From Heterostelium multicystogenum (lineage: Eukaryota; Evosea; Eumycetozoa; Acytosteliales; Acytosteliaceae), in the NCBI GenBank assembly GCA_003667245.1, contig RCNN01000316.1, positions 1-25,806 on the forward strand: a DNA stretch of 25,806 nucleotides, given 5' to 3'. Below, piece after piece: positions 1-8,990 of this stretch; positions within the stretch are counted from its first letter, which is position 1; every line of letters begins with the position of its first letter. The notes beneath the pieces were generated by a model that saw only the letters and a program-made list of their open reading frames with translations, searched no databases and was not told where the DNA came from. The position numbers and the translations under genes are program-made.

Positions 1-142
1 ACCCTTACCCTTACCCTTACCCTTACCCTTACCCTTACCCTTACCCTTACCCTACCCTTACCCTCTACCCTCTACCTCTACCCTCTACCCTCTATCCTCT
101 ACCCTCTACCCTCTACCCTCTACCCTCTACCCTCTACCCTCA
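1..142. repeat. Telomeric repeat tract, chromosome end
   Basis: Positions 1-48 are eight exact ACCCTT units, followed by a short ACCCT and one more ACCCTT to position 59. From 61 to 136 the unit changes to the 7-mer CCCTCTA (eleven units, one a 6-mer and one starting with T), ending in a partial unit at 137-142. The C-rich strand reads 5' to 3' from the left edge, so the G-rich strand (TAAGGG distally, TAGAGGG proximally) runs toward the end. That is the correct polarity for a left telomere. The inner 7-mer tract is either older degenerate telomere or a separate subtelomeric satellite. Confidence 0.9.
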
Positions 143-555
143 GGTACGCTTGCGGGGAAATGCTTTTACATACATATTTTTAGTTAAACTAAATCCACTT
201 TATTTAAACCTAAAATGACCTGTTGACCTAATAATATATCTATCTATTAATGAAGACACTGATCCAAATCATCTGAGTCCAAAACTGTATTAAATCCTCC
301 ATCATTTACTTGATAAACTGTAACTACATTGAATTGAGTTAAATTCTACCACTTATCAGTCCTGTTTGTTGTCTGATGCTAACTAGAAAACTAAGATTCA
401 TCATCCACCAAACTAATTGAACCTGAGAGCAAAAAACCAATCAATGAGTCCACCTGAATCCTGAATTAAGACCGCTGATCTGAAAGTGATGAACCATAAA
501 GAGCCTAGAGTTGACTGATCATCAATCTTGTAAATCCAACACGAATCATAACCTA
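143..555. other. Telomere-adjacent spacer without recognisable gene
   Basis: AT-rich sequence between the telomeric tract and the first pseudogene. I see no long open frame, RNA gene or clear repeat in it, and no second copy elsewhere in the window. Confidence 0.5.
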
Positions 556-2240
556 ACTAGTCATTTCAAAGCTTGGATACTTCTTATTGAGTGCAACTGC
601 GTAGTCGACAGCTTGTTGAACACCATTCTGAAGACATCAATCCACTGTTCGTAAATATCGATGATCTGTGAGCGAGAATTTGAGTTTGAGAAGAAATGCC
701 TCTTCTTCCGACGAAATCGATGCTGATGTGAGACACATATCATCCCTTTCGATTGGAGATCCCGAAAACATTCCGATCTTGATATTCTTGAACTCCATCA
801 AGTGAATCCTCTGTTTGTCTGTTGTCTGAGATCGATACGTCGTCATTCTATTCATAAGCACACAAATCACTTATCATCGTGGCACTTAGAGACAAAAGAT
901 ATCGTTTGTTCTGTTCTCGTCTTTCATATTGACTACTTTGAACTCTTGCTGAATGCCGTCCAGCTTCCAAATGAATATGCGAATGCTTGAGTTGAAGCAT
1001 TCAGACAAGTTGTTCTCATCGTGATGAACGACATTGTTGTCTGACAGTTGGCAGAGTCCTTGTATAAGAATGATTTCACAAAGTGGATTGATGATGTTTA
1101 GAGACCAAGTCCAGTGTGGATTGAGCTGGTAGAGTGTTGGGATCTGATAACTCCTGCAGAAGTCCAATTGGATCATAAGAAGGTGTTGGTAAGGAGTAGA
1201 TTGATGAATAACATCATAACCTACCTCCTCAACTCGAGATCTATACCGCTGAAATCGTCGAAGAGAGCAACTAGTTGATCTTTGCTGAACCTATATCATT
1301 TGTTTTCACTTCTCAAAGTGATCGAGAATAGATGAGTTTGTGGTCTACGAACGATGAGATCGAGTCCAGCGCTGACATGAGTGTCTGTGAAGCCATAGAT
1401 CGACTAGTATTTTGGCTCAAGAGTCAAGTCAGTTGTGATGTTGAATCCAGATGGGAACTCGGACATTGCAAGAAGTGTGAAACCACTGATGAATGCCTAG
1501 TGTTGGTCTTGTTGCATGCTGACTTGAGTCGACTGAAGAACTCTTTGAAGCAGCTCTTGATCTGCGTCATTGTGAATTGTTGAGTAGAGAGGAATGTGGC
1601 CAGAGATTGCTTGACACGAATTGATTCGTCGATGAGAACGTTACCAGAGTTGTAGACCGCTCTCTTTAAAGAGTCTAAGCTCTCCAAACAGTTGTTGGAT
1701 AAAACATCGATCTGTATCCTCTGTTCTGTCCTCTTAGATATGAGAAGTTCCTGGTAGTCCTTAATGAAACTTTTGACAGAACCATTGACCTTGCTGTTGA
1801 AGTCTGTCTCAAATACCTGTTTGATTTTTAGTAAGAAATGATGCTAGTCTTGTTTCATTTTATGTAGTCTTACCTCAAAGGTGGAGTTGGTATCAAGCCA
1901 GAGAAGTCAAGATGAAGTACCATGACTTGTCATCATATCGGTCGATTTTCGATAATTAATGTTAAAACTGATTTAATAAATAGAACAATTAGCATCATCA
2001 TTGAAAATAGCTTAAGCTTATATAATAGTTACCTTAGCAAATGCCTGTTGTGCCATTTCATCACTACATTCACCTAGCTGAACAAGATAGCTTAGAATTC
2101 TTGGATCTGGAGTTGTATGTAGTGGTGGAGCTGTTTAAAAGTGGTTGATGATCGTTGAAAGATGATGTTGGTCAAGATCCCATCTTCTGTAGAATAGGAA
2201 GCATCATGAGAAGATTCTGCCATAGTTACTCTTGTATAAG
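556..2240 (-). pseudogene. AAA-ATPase-like / PD-(D/E)XK nuclease family pseudogene, copy A
   Basis: Decayed minus-strand gene. A conserved N-terminal exon piece at about 2030-2120 ends in a GTAACT donor near 2032. A short piece at about 1880-1930 reads VLHLDFSG and ends in a GTAAGA donor. After an intron, an exon beginning VFETDFNSK (about 1818) continues to a NVLIDE motif near 1625, where the frame breaks. These are the landmarks of the AAA-ATPase-like domain (Pfam PF09820) that is usually fused to a PD-(D/E)XK nuclease. The nuclease end survives near 640-870, including LMEFK at about 784-801, which fits the catalytic E-x-K. Frameshifts and stops break every long frame. The P-loop part is deleted here relative to copy B (8,990-10,990). 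Family assignment rests on motifs only. Confidence 0.65.
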
Positions 2241-2896
2241 AACATTATTATCATGTCTATTATGGCAATATATTTATACTCTGAGAAGTAGTGCAAGCTT
2301 CATTATCTCCGAATAGTAGATTTGTCTTGGTGTTCCAGACTTGAATTTATAATATCCAATCCTATATTCACTTATCTTGTCCGTGATGAACTTGACATAG
2401 TCACTTTGACTTACAAGTCAATACTATGAGTATCTGTTGAACTGACTTGTGCTAGACTTCTAAAGGTTAATAACCAAATTAACTCTTAGTTATCTTTTAA
2501 AACAAATTAATAACAACTCTTATAACTATACTTCTTCGATGTTCAGCTTACTTAGTAGTTTATAGGTTGTAGTAATTAATTACAAATGCCTAGATACTTT
2601 GTCAAACGTTGATACTACAATAAATATACTAAATTGAGTGAGTTGTTATTGGGAATGTTACATTATAAATAATTGAATCTACACAAGTATTGCTATAACC
2701 AAGTAATAACTGATTATCTTTATATCAATTGATAATAGCAATGCTTGTTAGTAATAAAATGTGTGTGAAAAAAGTAAAAAAAATGAATTTTGAAACAAAC
2801 AAGTGAAGTTTGAATGTGTGGGTGAAGTGCTTGTTGATTTAAAAATACAAAGATATAATTCAAGATTGATTTGGTGATCTACAAAACAGTGTGTGA
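2241..2896. other. AT-rich spacer, duplicated in unit 2
   Basis: No supported gene. The stretch is collinear with about 11,000-11,650 in the second unit (for example the shared run around 2460-2560 and 11,165-11,260), so it belongs to the tandem duplication and is not unique intergenic DNA. Confidence 0.6.
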
Positions 2897-2940
2897 GTGG
2901 GTGATGCAAAGATTAGAAAATTGATGGACTCTCTTAGCCA

Positions 2941-3564
2941 CCATGAACATCAAGTTCGGCAAACTTTGATGTTCATGGAGTTTCCCGGTGCCAACCACGC
3001 GGAGGTGGAGTCCGACTGGCACCACAGTGGCTTACACACTCGAGCCTCCAAAGACCAAGAGCATCTTTGTGAGTGTGTAACCATAGGAATCCAAGTCCCA
3101 CTTGATTCCTATGTCAAGGTCGAAGATGTATATGAGCCGAGGTATCAAAGGAAACTGTCTCGATTAAATGCCGATTTAATGAGTACTTATTCATCTTTCC
3201 ATCACAGCCTAACCTCCCCTCCTGCAACTCAAGGATCTTAAGTTAGACCGATCCCAGTGATGTGGTGTTTGTCAAAGTATGTTATGACAAACACAAACAA
3301 GTATGAATAGTATTTTGCCAGGATCCCGATCCTCCTACGCCGAGACATGATCGATTGATTTAGAATCAATCATCATGTGACTCTACATCCACAATCAATT
3401 TGAACAGCTCGCCTCCATTCAAAATAGATTGTTGACCTTAGCCACGACGGCCAGTAGTTTCTCTTTCGAGAAAATGAGATAGTCGCAAGTTCCCAACTCT
3501 ATTGACTATCTCATTTGAGCAACATTATTCCTTAGTCACAGCTGTCGGAACCAATGTTGCTCAA
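2941..3564. other. Dense array of about twelve inverted repeats (hairpins)
   Basis: Consecutive complementary arms, read directly: 2941-2956/2962-2978; 2987-2993/3017-3023; 3032-3041/3071-3080 with an inner 3049-3054/3064-3069; 3082-3096/3100-3113; 3159-3169/3174-3183; 3226-3233/3237-3244; 3265-3274/3285-3294; 3345-3360/3364-3378; 3392-3404/3418-3431; 3458-3463/3468-3473; 3472-3484/3504-3516; 3515-3526/3553-3564. Many are perfect for 10-13 bases; others differ by a single bulged base, as in structured RNAs. Neighbouring stems abut or overlap by two bases. A 114-codon frame (2897-3241, +) overlaps the first half but resembles no family I know, and its counterpart at 11,660-11,900 is frameshifted while most stems remain. 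Possible identities: a structured non-coding RNA, a hairpin small-RNA precursor, or a fold-back mobile element. Confidence 0.7.
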
Positions 3565-3693
3565 TCTGCTGGACCGATTTCCCTTGGAGTTTATTTTGGA
3601 GAAAGAAAAGAAGAAAAGAAAAATCTATTAATAGATACCTACCGAAACCATCCAACCAACCACTATTCAATTTTAATATACTTCTATACATAC

Positions 3694-4915
3694 TTACAGA
3701 TACTTACAGATACTTACAATTATACTGATAATAATACAAAATTGTATTAAAAAGCCACTTTCAACAATAAGATTCTCACAATCTTTGACCTCTGTAGACT
3801 CTGGTGTAACTCTGTTGGACTCCGATCTTACTCTATGACTTTTAAACTGCTGTTTGGCCTATATTCATAAAAGATTAATTAATATATATACTTTAGATTT
3901 GTTATTTAAATTATCTATTGTTGATGGTTGGTACATCTAAGATTCTTTTGTTGACTCTTGCCAAAGTAGTTTCTAATCTATCCATAGGTACACTAGGTTT
4001 ATGTTTCTTGCCCTATACAAATAACAGATATATTAATTAACAATTTAGAATTATTTTAACACTCTCTATTACCATTGATGATATCGTGTCTTGGACAAAT
4101 CTGTTTTTGATGGTTGGTACAACTAACGTTCTTTTTAGTCACTCTTTCCAGAGGTTTTTTTTTTTGATCCAAAGATTTAATCCTAGGTTGTTTCTTGGCC
4201 TTTTAAACTTCCAATTAATATTATTTAAGTATTGTATTATAATATACATACGCCAGATGAAATTGTATGATTTATGAATCTGTTGTTGATGCTTGGTACC
4301 TCTAACCTTCTTTTTGTCACTCTTTCCAGAGGCTTCTTTTCTTGATCCAAATTTTCACTTGGAATCTGCTTGGCCTGTATTTATCTAATTAATAAATAAT
4401 TATTGATATTATTAATCTACATACGTTTGATGAAACTGTAGGATTCATAAATCTTTTGTTGATGCTTGGTACAGCTAACTCTCTATGGGCAACTCTTTCC
4501 AGAGGTTTATTTCCTTGATCCAAACTTTTTTTTGGAATCTGTTTGGCCTTTAAATATTAATTAATAATTTAAATTAATAGTTAAATAGTATTTTCACTTA
4601 ACATACCAGTGATGAAACTGTTGGATTTATAAAATGTTCCATAATGTTTGGAACAGATATCTTTCTTCTAATGACATTTGGCAACTTGACTGGAGCAATT
4701 GGTGTACTATTATTACTAATCTTTGCCTTCGAAGATTCTGTTGGCATCATGAAATGTCTATATTGTTGTTGAAGTGGCTGTTGTTGTGGTTGATTCACTT
4801 TGGTTACAAGTGAAAAATCTACATTCTCTAATTTAGTAATACTAACGTTGTATCTTGACTCTTGGAGAGCCATGCTTTTACTATAATATTGTTGTATATT
4901 TAAATAATTATTCAT
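3694..4915 (-). CDS. Repeat-exon gene: 41-residue phase-0 exons, hydrophobic C-terminus (copy A, slightly damaged)
   Basis: Minus-strand gene of six exons that I do not recognise. Exon 1 (4607-4915, 103 residues from the ATG at 4915) is Gln-rich in the middle and ends NPTVSS-L. Exons 2 (4425-4547) and 3 (4252-4374) are each exactly 123 bases, phase 0 at both ends, and encode the same 41-residue unit: AKQIP, then LDQ, KPLERV, VPSIN and N-T-SS. Exon 4 (4073-4199) is a 42-residue unit with one extra A near 4132 that shifts the frame. Exon 5 (about 3911-4012) has lost its donor and meets TAA at 3911-3913. Exon 6 (3694-3858) ends in about 20 hydrophobic residues before TAA, possibly a C-terminal membrane anchor. 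Introns are 50-60 bases with GTATGT or GTAATA donors. The second copy (11,895-13,145) confirms the exon borders. Exon 4 and 5 damage suggests a recent pseudogene or assembly indels. Confidence 0.6.
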
Positions 4916-5290
4916 ATTTATAACTCTTGTAAAAATGATTGATAATTAAATGTGTAAATATTGATAAATCTAAAATTAATTAATTAACTGTAGATAATAA
5001 AAGATATTATTAAATAATTTGTTTAATTCTATCTTAAAACTAAAATGAGTATAGTTTAGAGTTTATATATCAAAGAAGCTTGTAATTTTTAATTTATATT
5101 CAAATTCAAATTGGATAACCGTTATTATATTTAAACATCAAGTATATTTTATCATGATGAGGTTGTTGTTGAATTCGGTAACAGTTTTAGCATTGTTATA
5201 TTTGCAACATATTCCAATCTGAGAACATTGGTATTTTATTAAAATGAAATTCAAACTATTGAAACATACAAATTTTTATTAAATATATAA
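4916..5290. repeat. AT-rich subtelomeric repeat (copy 1 of 3, core about 5045-5255)
   Basis: No gene seen. The segment around 5045-5255, containing the TTCAAATTCAAATTGG motif, recurs at about 13,267-13,470 and about 16,606-16,800, in the same orientation. Confidence 0.6.
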
Positions 5291-5495
5291 TTCTTTGCAC
5301 ATATCCAAGTTATCATCACAATCAGCCGTTGATATAATCGTTGTGAAATGGAAAGAGAAATGTCCATAGTCTGTTGGTATTGATAGCTGAATATCATTAG
5401 ACCTGTCTATGAATCTTGCATGATGTTAAAAACTTTCTGTGGAGGACCACTAAGTGAGGTTTGCGGAGAGCTAACCGCTTTGAATTTTGAATAAT
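5290..5495. repeat. Subtelomeric repeat R2, copy 1
   Basis: About 200 bases recurring at 8806-8990 and about 13,500-13,640. It includes the near-identical stretch around the words GAAATGTCCATAGTCTGTTGG. Short complementary arms (CATAG/CTATG, GATA/TATC, TCACAA/TTGTGA) are visible. Frames through it differ between copies, so coding capacity is doubtful. Confidence 0.6.
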
Positions 5496-5769
5496 GTATA
5501 GCTGTTGTCAAAATGAAAATAGATGATTGAGATTTACTGTGATTCTAAGATGCAACTCTATTGAGACTTAATAAATGTGTCAAAAATGAATGTTATTGAT
5601 ATTAATAGAAAAATTAGTTTCATCATTAAGAATAGCTTCAGTGTATATTATATTTGACTTAAAACCTTTGTGAATACCGATTGAGATCATCGTTTGATGA
5701 AAATTTATAAGAGGATTGACACTTTGTTTTGATAACTTGGTTTCTTTTATGATTTTCTTCAAGTGTGGT
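5496..5769. other. Spacer without recognisable gene
   Basis: Mostly AT-rich. A short part at about 5585-5660 is a weak relative of the element at 1960-2040 and 10,828-10,900 that lies in the ATPase pseudogene intron. Nothing else is supported. Confidence 0.35.
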
Positions 5770-6091
5770 CAATTATCGTTATCAATAATACTATTTTTTG
5801 CAGGAGATGAAAGCTAAAATATATTTTGGCGTTTCATAGGTCAAGGTCATCAAACTCCATTGACATTATCCAAGTTTTTCCTTGCGTACCACATTAATTG
5901 ATCTTCCTTTGAACCCTGATGCTTTGGTTGCATCTTTCCTGATTGTGGGCTTATTCAACTTGTTCTTTTGTTTGAGTCCAATCGTGACTTTAACAAGAAG
6001 TAATCAATTTGAATCCCAGAAGAACCAGTTAACAGTCTTGAAGATCGAAGTTCTTGGGACCAACAAGGAATCCAATGACTCTATAGAATAA
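5770..6091 (-). pseudogene. CRN-like C-terminal fragment
   Basis: On the minus strand this aligns along its length with 13,700-14,030, the C-terminal end of the second CRN-like locus. Examples are the shared stretches around 5970-6080 and 13,905-14,020. It has several indels relative to that copy and no start or upstream domains, so it is a relic left next to the intact CRN gene. The open plus-strand frame here is a shadow. Confidence 0.55.
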
Positions 6092-6238
6092 TCTATTAAA
6101 TATTAAAAATACAAATAAATATTAATGGAATGTTTCTTAGATTGTTTGAACTTTTTGAGTGTTGATTCTTTATTTTACATTGAAATTTTAATTGTATTAA
6201 AAGAATTGTCAGTTTGCTGAATTTTGATTGAGTATGTT

Positions 6239-8162
6239 TTAAAAAGACATATCATGACAGACATGAATTATTTTAACATTATCACGTTCTGATAATACCG
6301 ACTCGTCTGGGTTGGTTGTAAAATTGATGACCCATGCTTCATTTGATTTGGCAATTGGTTGATAATAATCTGATGTTCTTTCAATTTGTTCAAGAATACC
6401 AGTGCGATTAACATGAGCAACAACTTCAAGAAGGCAAGTCCACGGAGGTGTGTTTGAGCGATCTGTTATCTTTAGATCACATCTCTTGTCATTGCTGTTT
6501 GGAATTGGAACATTGATGTTTGTTGAGATAGTGACAGTTGACGGAGCCCATCTTTGAAATATTGATATAATATCAGTGTGGTAGACAGACTCACATGGAA
6601 CCAAAATACCATCTGGCGATCGCTTTCTTGAATGGATAGTTGCTTGCAGAAAATGATCAGGCAAAAAATTTTTGACTATTGAACATATAAGAAAAGGAAT
6701 GTCGACCCCATTCCTGGAGATTGGGAACGGTTCTTTAGGTGAACTCTGCAAGATAGATATCTCTGTGATAAACGACAAAAGCAATTGATGGATTGCGGGT
6801 GACTTAATATTGTAACCATTAGTTCCAATTTCTGCTAATCCTTCAGAAACTAGCATATTTAAAATATCTTCATCACCGTGGAGGCGGATTTGGTTTGGTG
6901 AATAATTGAGGAGCATTAAAATTATAGTTAACATCTTTTCATGTTTCGAAGAAGGGAAGTCACCATCCTTTATAATATCCCTGATTCGACTGGTTGTACC
7001 ATATGATTTCATTGTTTCAGGTAGCTCAGACGTCTTATTGTTCCACTCTTTCCATGTGACTGTCTTTCCAGGACTTGACAATTGTTCATCAAGAAATTTT
7101 CCAAATAAGCAAATCAATCCAGCATGGCCTTTAGTTCGAATGTAAATATCTCTGACAATACCATTTTCTAGTATCACAAAAGATTCTTTTTCAAACATTT
7201 TGAAAAGAGTACATGTTTCTTCAAAAGAAAAATTTGGTTGGGGAATTGCCTCACGAATATTCCATGGAGAACCAGCTTTGGGGTCTGATGAAAGTGATAA
7301 AATGCTGAATGGACCAACTGCAACACAAGACTTAATGGCACTATATTGAAAATCCCTTATAGATCGAAAAGCTGATAGAATCTCGGTGATAGTTTCTTTA
7401 GAGCAGAGATGATAGATCCTATCAAATTCATCGAGTATGAAGAGAATTCTGTTTGGAAAAAGGTTGGAAGTTATAAATAAGTCTCTAAAATCTGAAGTTT
7501 TTTTGATATTAAATGTTTTAAATAGAGTTGGATATGTTAGGCACAACACATGGCCAATTTCTGCAAAAACGTATTATGGTTGACAAAACTTTCAAGAGGA
7601 AAACCCTGTAAAGAAACACTAATCATCATAAGTAAGGAGAAGATGAGATATTTTAAATAGGTACTTACTATAAGCTAATATAATGGGGTAAGTGATACAT
7701 TATACTTTGCATCATAGTACTTTTTCCAGATGATCTAGCCCCATGAAGCATTATAAATGTTCCGTTTTCGATTTGATCAACAATTGAAGTAGCTTTGGGT
7801 AAAGGATCAATCCAGAATCTTTTCGCACTATCCTCAGGTCTCATGAGACCATTGGTGCAAAAAGTTCTCTTTACGAAAGAGATTCCACCACGAATAATAT
7901 ATGTTGGGTATTCTGGAATTAATATGAGTTAATGTAAATTGGTTATGAAGAGTAAAAAAAACTTACCATCTGCCACATTTACAGTTGGTTGAATCAACCT
8001 TTTAGCGTAAAATTTTAGTTGCCCAGGCAGCTTATTTAGAGAGAGAATGGTATTCGCTTTATCCTCATTCCCTTCAATGGCTATAATACAAGCTGCCTTC
8101 TCTTCATTAGAGAGATCAGGATGCTCAATTATTAAGCTTGCGACTCTATCCCTAATTGACAT
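6239..8162 (-). CDS. Crinkler-like (CRN) P-loop NTPase with nuclease-like C-terminus, one apparent frameshift
   Basis: Three exons: 7967-8162 (ATG at 8162), 7669-7912 and about 6239-7618, with introns of 54 and 50 bases. Exon 1 is a small helical header (MSIRDRVASLI at its start, ending near residue 65, phase 1). Exon 2 carries a Walker A motif, GARSSGKST (about 7717-7743). Exon 3 carries a Walker B motif, LDEFD (about 7425-7440), then GPFSI, an NIREA segment and a GHAGL motif, which fit the Crinkler-type NTPases of amoebae and fungi. The C-terminus (about 6390-6490) has CDLKI followed by LLEVVAH, resembling the D...E core of PD-(D/E)XK nucleases; the lysine position is not clear. The frame changes once near 7550-7563, between the exon 3 start and the 436-codon frame. 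Related proteins are proposed secreted or conflict effectors; no signal peptide is seen. Role here unproven. Confidence 0.7.
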
Positions 8163-8775
8163 GATTTAATGAGTACGTTAAGAAAAAAAAATAAGTTAAA
8201 GAAATAGGTATATACAAATAGAAGAATAAAAACTAAAATAAACAAATAATAATGAAAATAATAATGATGACAAATAAATGAATACCAAAAAAGAAATTAA
8301 AAGAAGAAAACATATGTCACTTTTTCAAAAAAAACTAAGTTCAAAAATTTAATTGAAATGTTAACACCTATCAATTTCTTAATCCAAGTGGGCACACTGG
8401 AACATTTACTATTTTCTTCAATAAAATACACCATCACTATGCAAACCATAGCCTTGATTTTCTTCATAAATCCTGTGTATCTTTTGATATCTATCTGTCA
8501 AAATGGAATAATCTATTAGAATTGTTCTTCTTCTACTCTTGTGCCGTGCTGAAATCTGATATTTTTGCTTTATGAATATGATCCATTCTTGTTATGGAGA
8601 ACAGATTTGATTAGTAGAAAATTGAGAATAGACAAAATTGATGAGAATTTTTTATCTAATTCCATTTTTGACACTCCTCTGCTTTCTATTTGTGATGCTA
8701 GAATGATAGTTGTCTATTTCCACACTATTGTAGATGTTGATAAAATTGAATCTCCCAGAATCTTCACTACAACAC
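8163..8775. other. Upstream region of the CRN gene, partly repeated
   Basis: AT-rich. Bases about 8640-8775 match about 15,850-15,985, the sequence just upstream of the second CRN-like locus. That argues for a shared promoter-proximal or mosaic repeat rather than a gene, although a plus-strand frame of 104 codons crosses it. Confidence 0.45.
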
Positions 8776-8799
8776 TTGTCAAAGTATGTTATGACAAAC
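8776..8799. repeat. 24-base hairpin shared exactly with the hairpin array
   Basis: Identical base for base to 3269-3292, the core of the seventh hairpin of the array (TTGTCA ... TGACAA with the loop between). The flanks differ at the two sites. Confidence 0.75.
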
Positions 8800-8805
8800 C
8801 CACAT

Positions 8806-8990
8806 TTGCAAATATCCAATTATCATCACAATCATCAGTTGATATAATAGTTGTGAAATGGAAAGAGAAATGTCCATAGTCTGTTGGTGTTGATAGCTGA
8901 ATATCATTAGACCTGTCTATGAATCTTGTATGATGTTAAAACCTTTCTGGAGGACGACTAGGTGATGTTTGAGGAGGTTATTTACTTTGA
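8806..8990. repeat. Subtelomeric repeat R2, copy 2
   Basis: Second copy of the segment at 5290-5495, marking the junction between the two tandem units. Here it directly abuts the truncated end of the ATPase pseudogene copy B. Confidence 0.6.

Noticed and set aside
2897..3241. 114-codon plus-strand frame as a protein gene
   Set aside because: It lies over the hairpin array, resembles no family I know, and its duplicate at 11,660-11,900 is frameshifted while the stems mostly persist; kept only as an alternative reading.
4086..4277. 63-codon plus-strand frame with hydrophobic residues
   Set aside because: Antisense of exons 3 and 4 of the repeat-exon gene.
5882..6091. 69-codon plus-strand hydrophobic frame
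   Set aside because: It is the antisense shadow of the CRN-like C-terminal fragment, which aligns on the minus strand with 13,700-14,030.
8565..8879. 104-codon plus-strand frame
   Set aside because: It crosses two different repeats (one matching 15,850-15,985, the other R2), and the frame is not open in the other copies.
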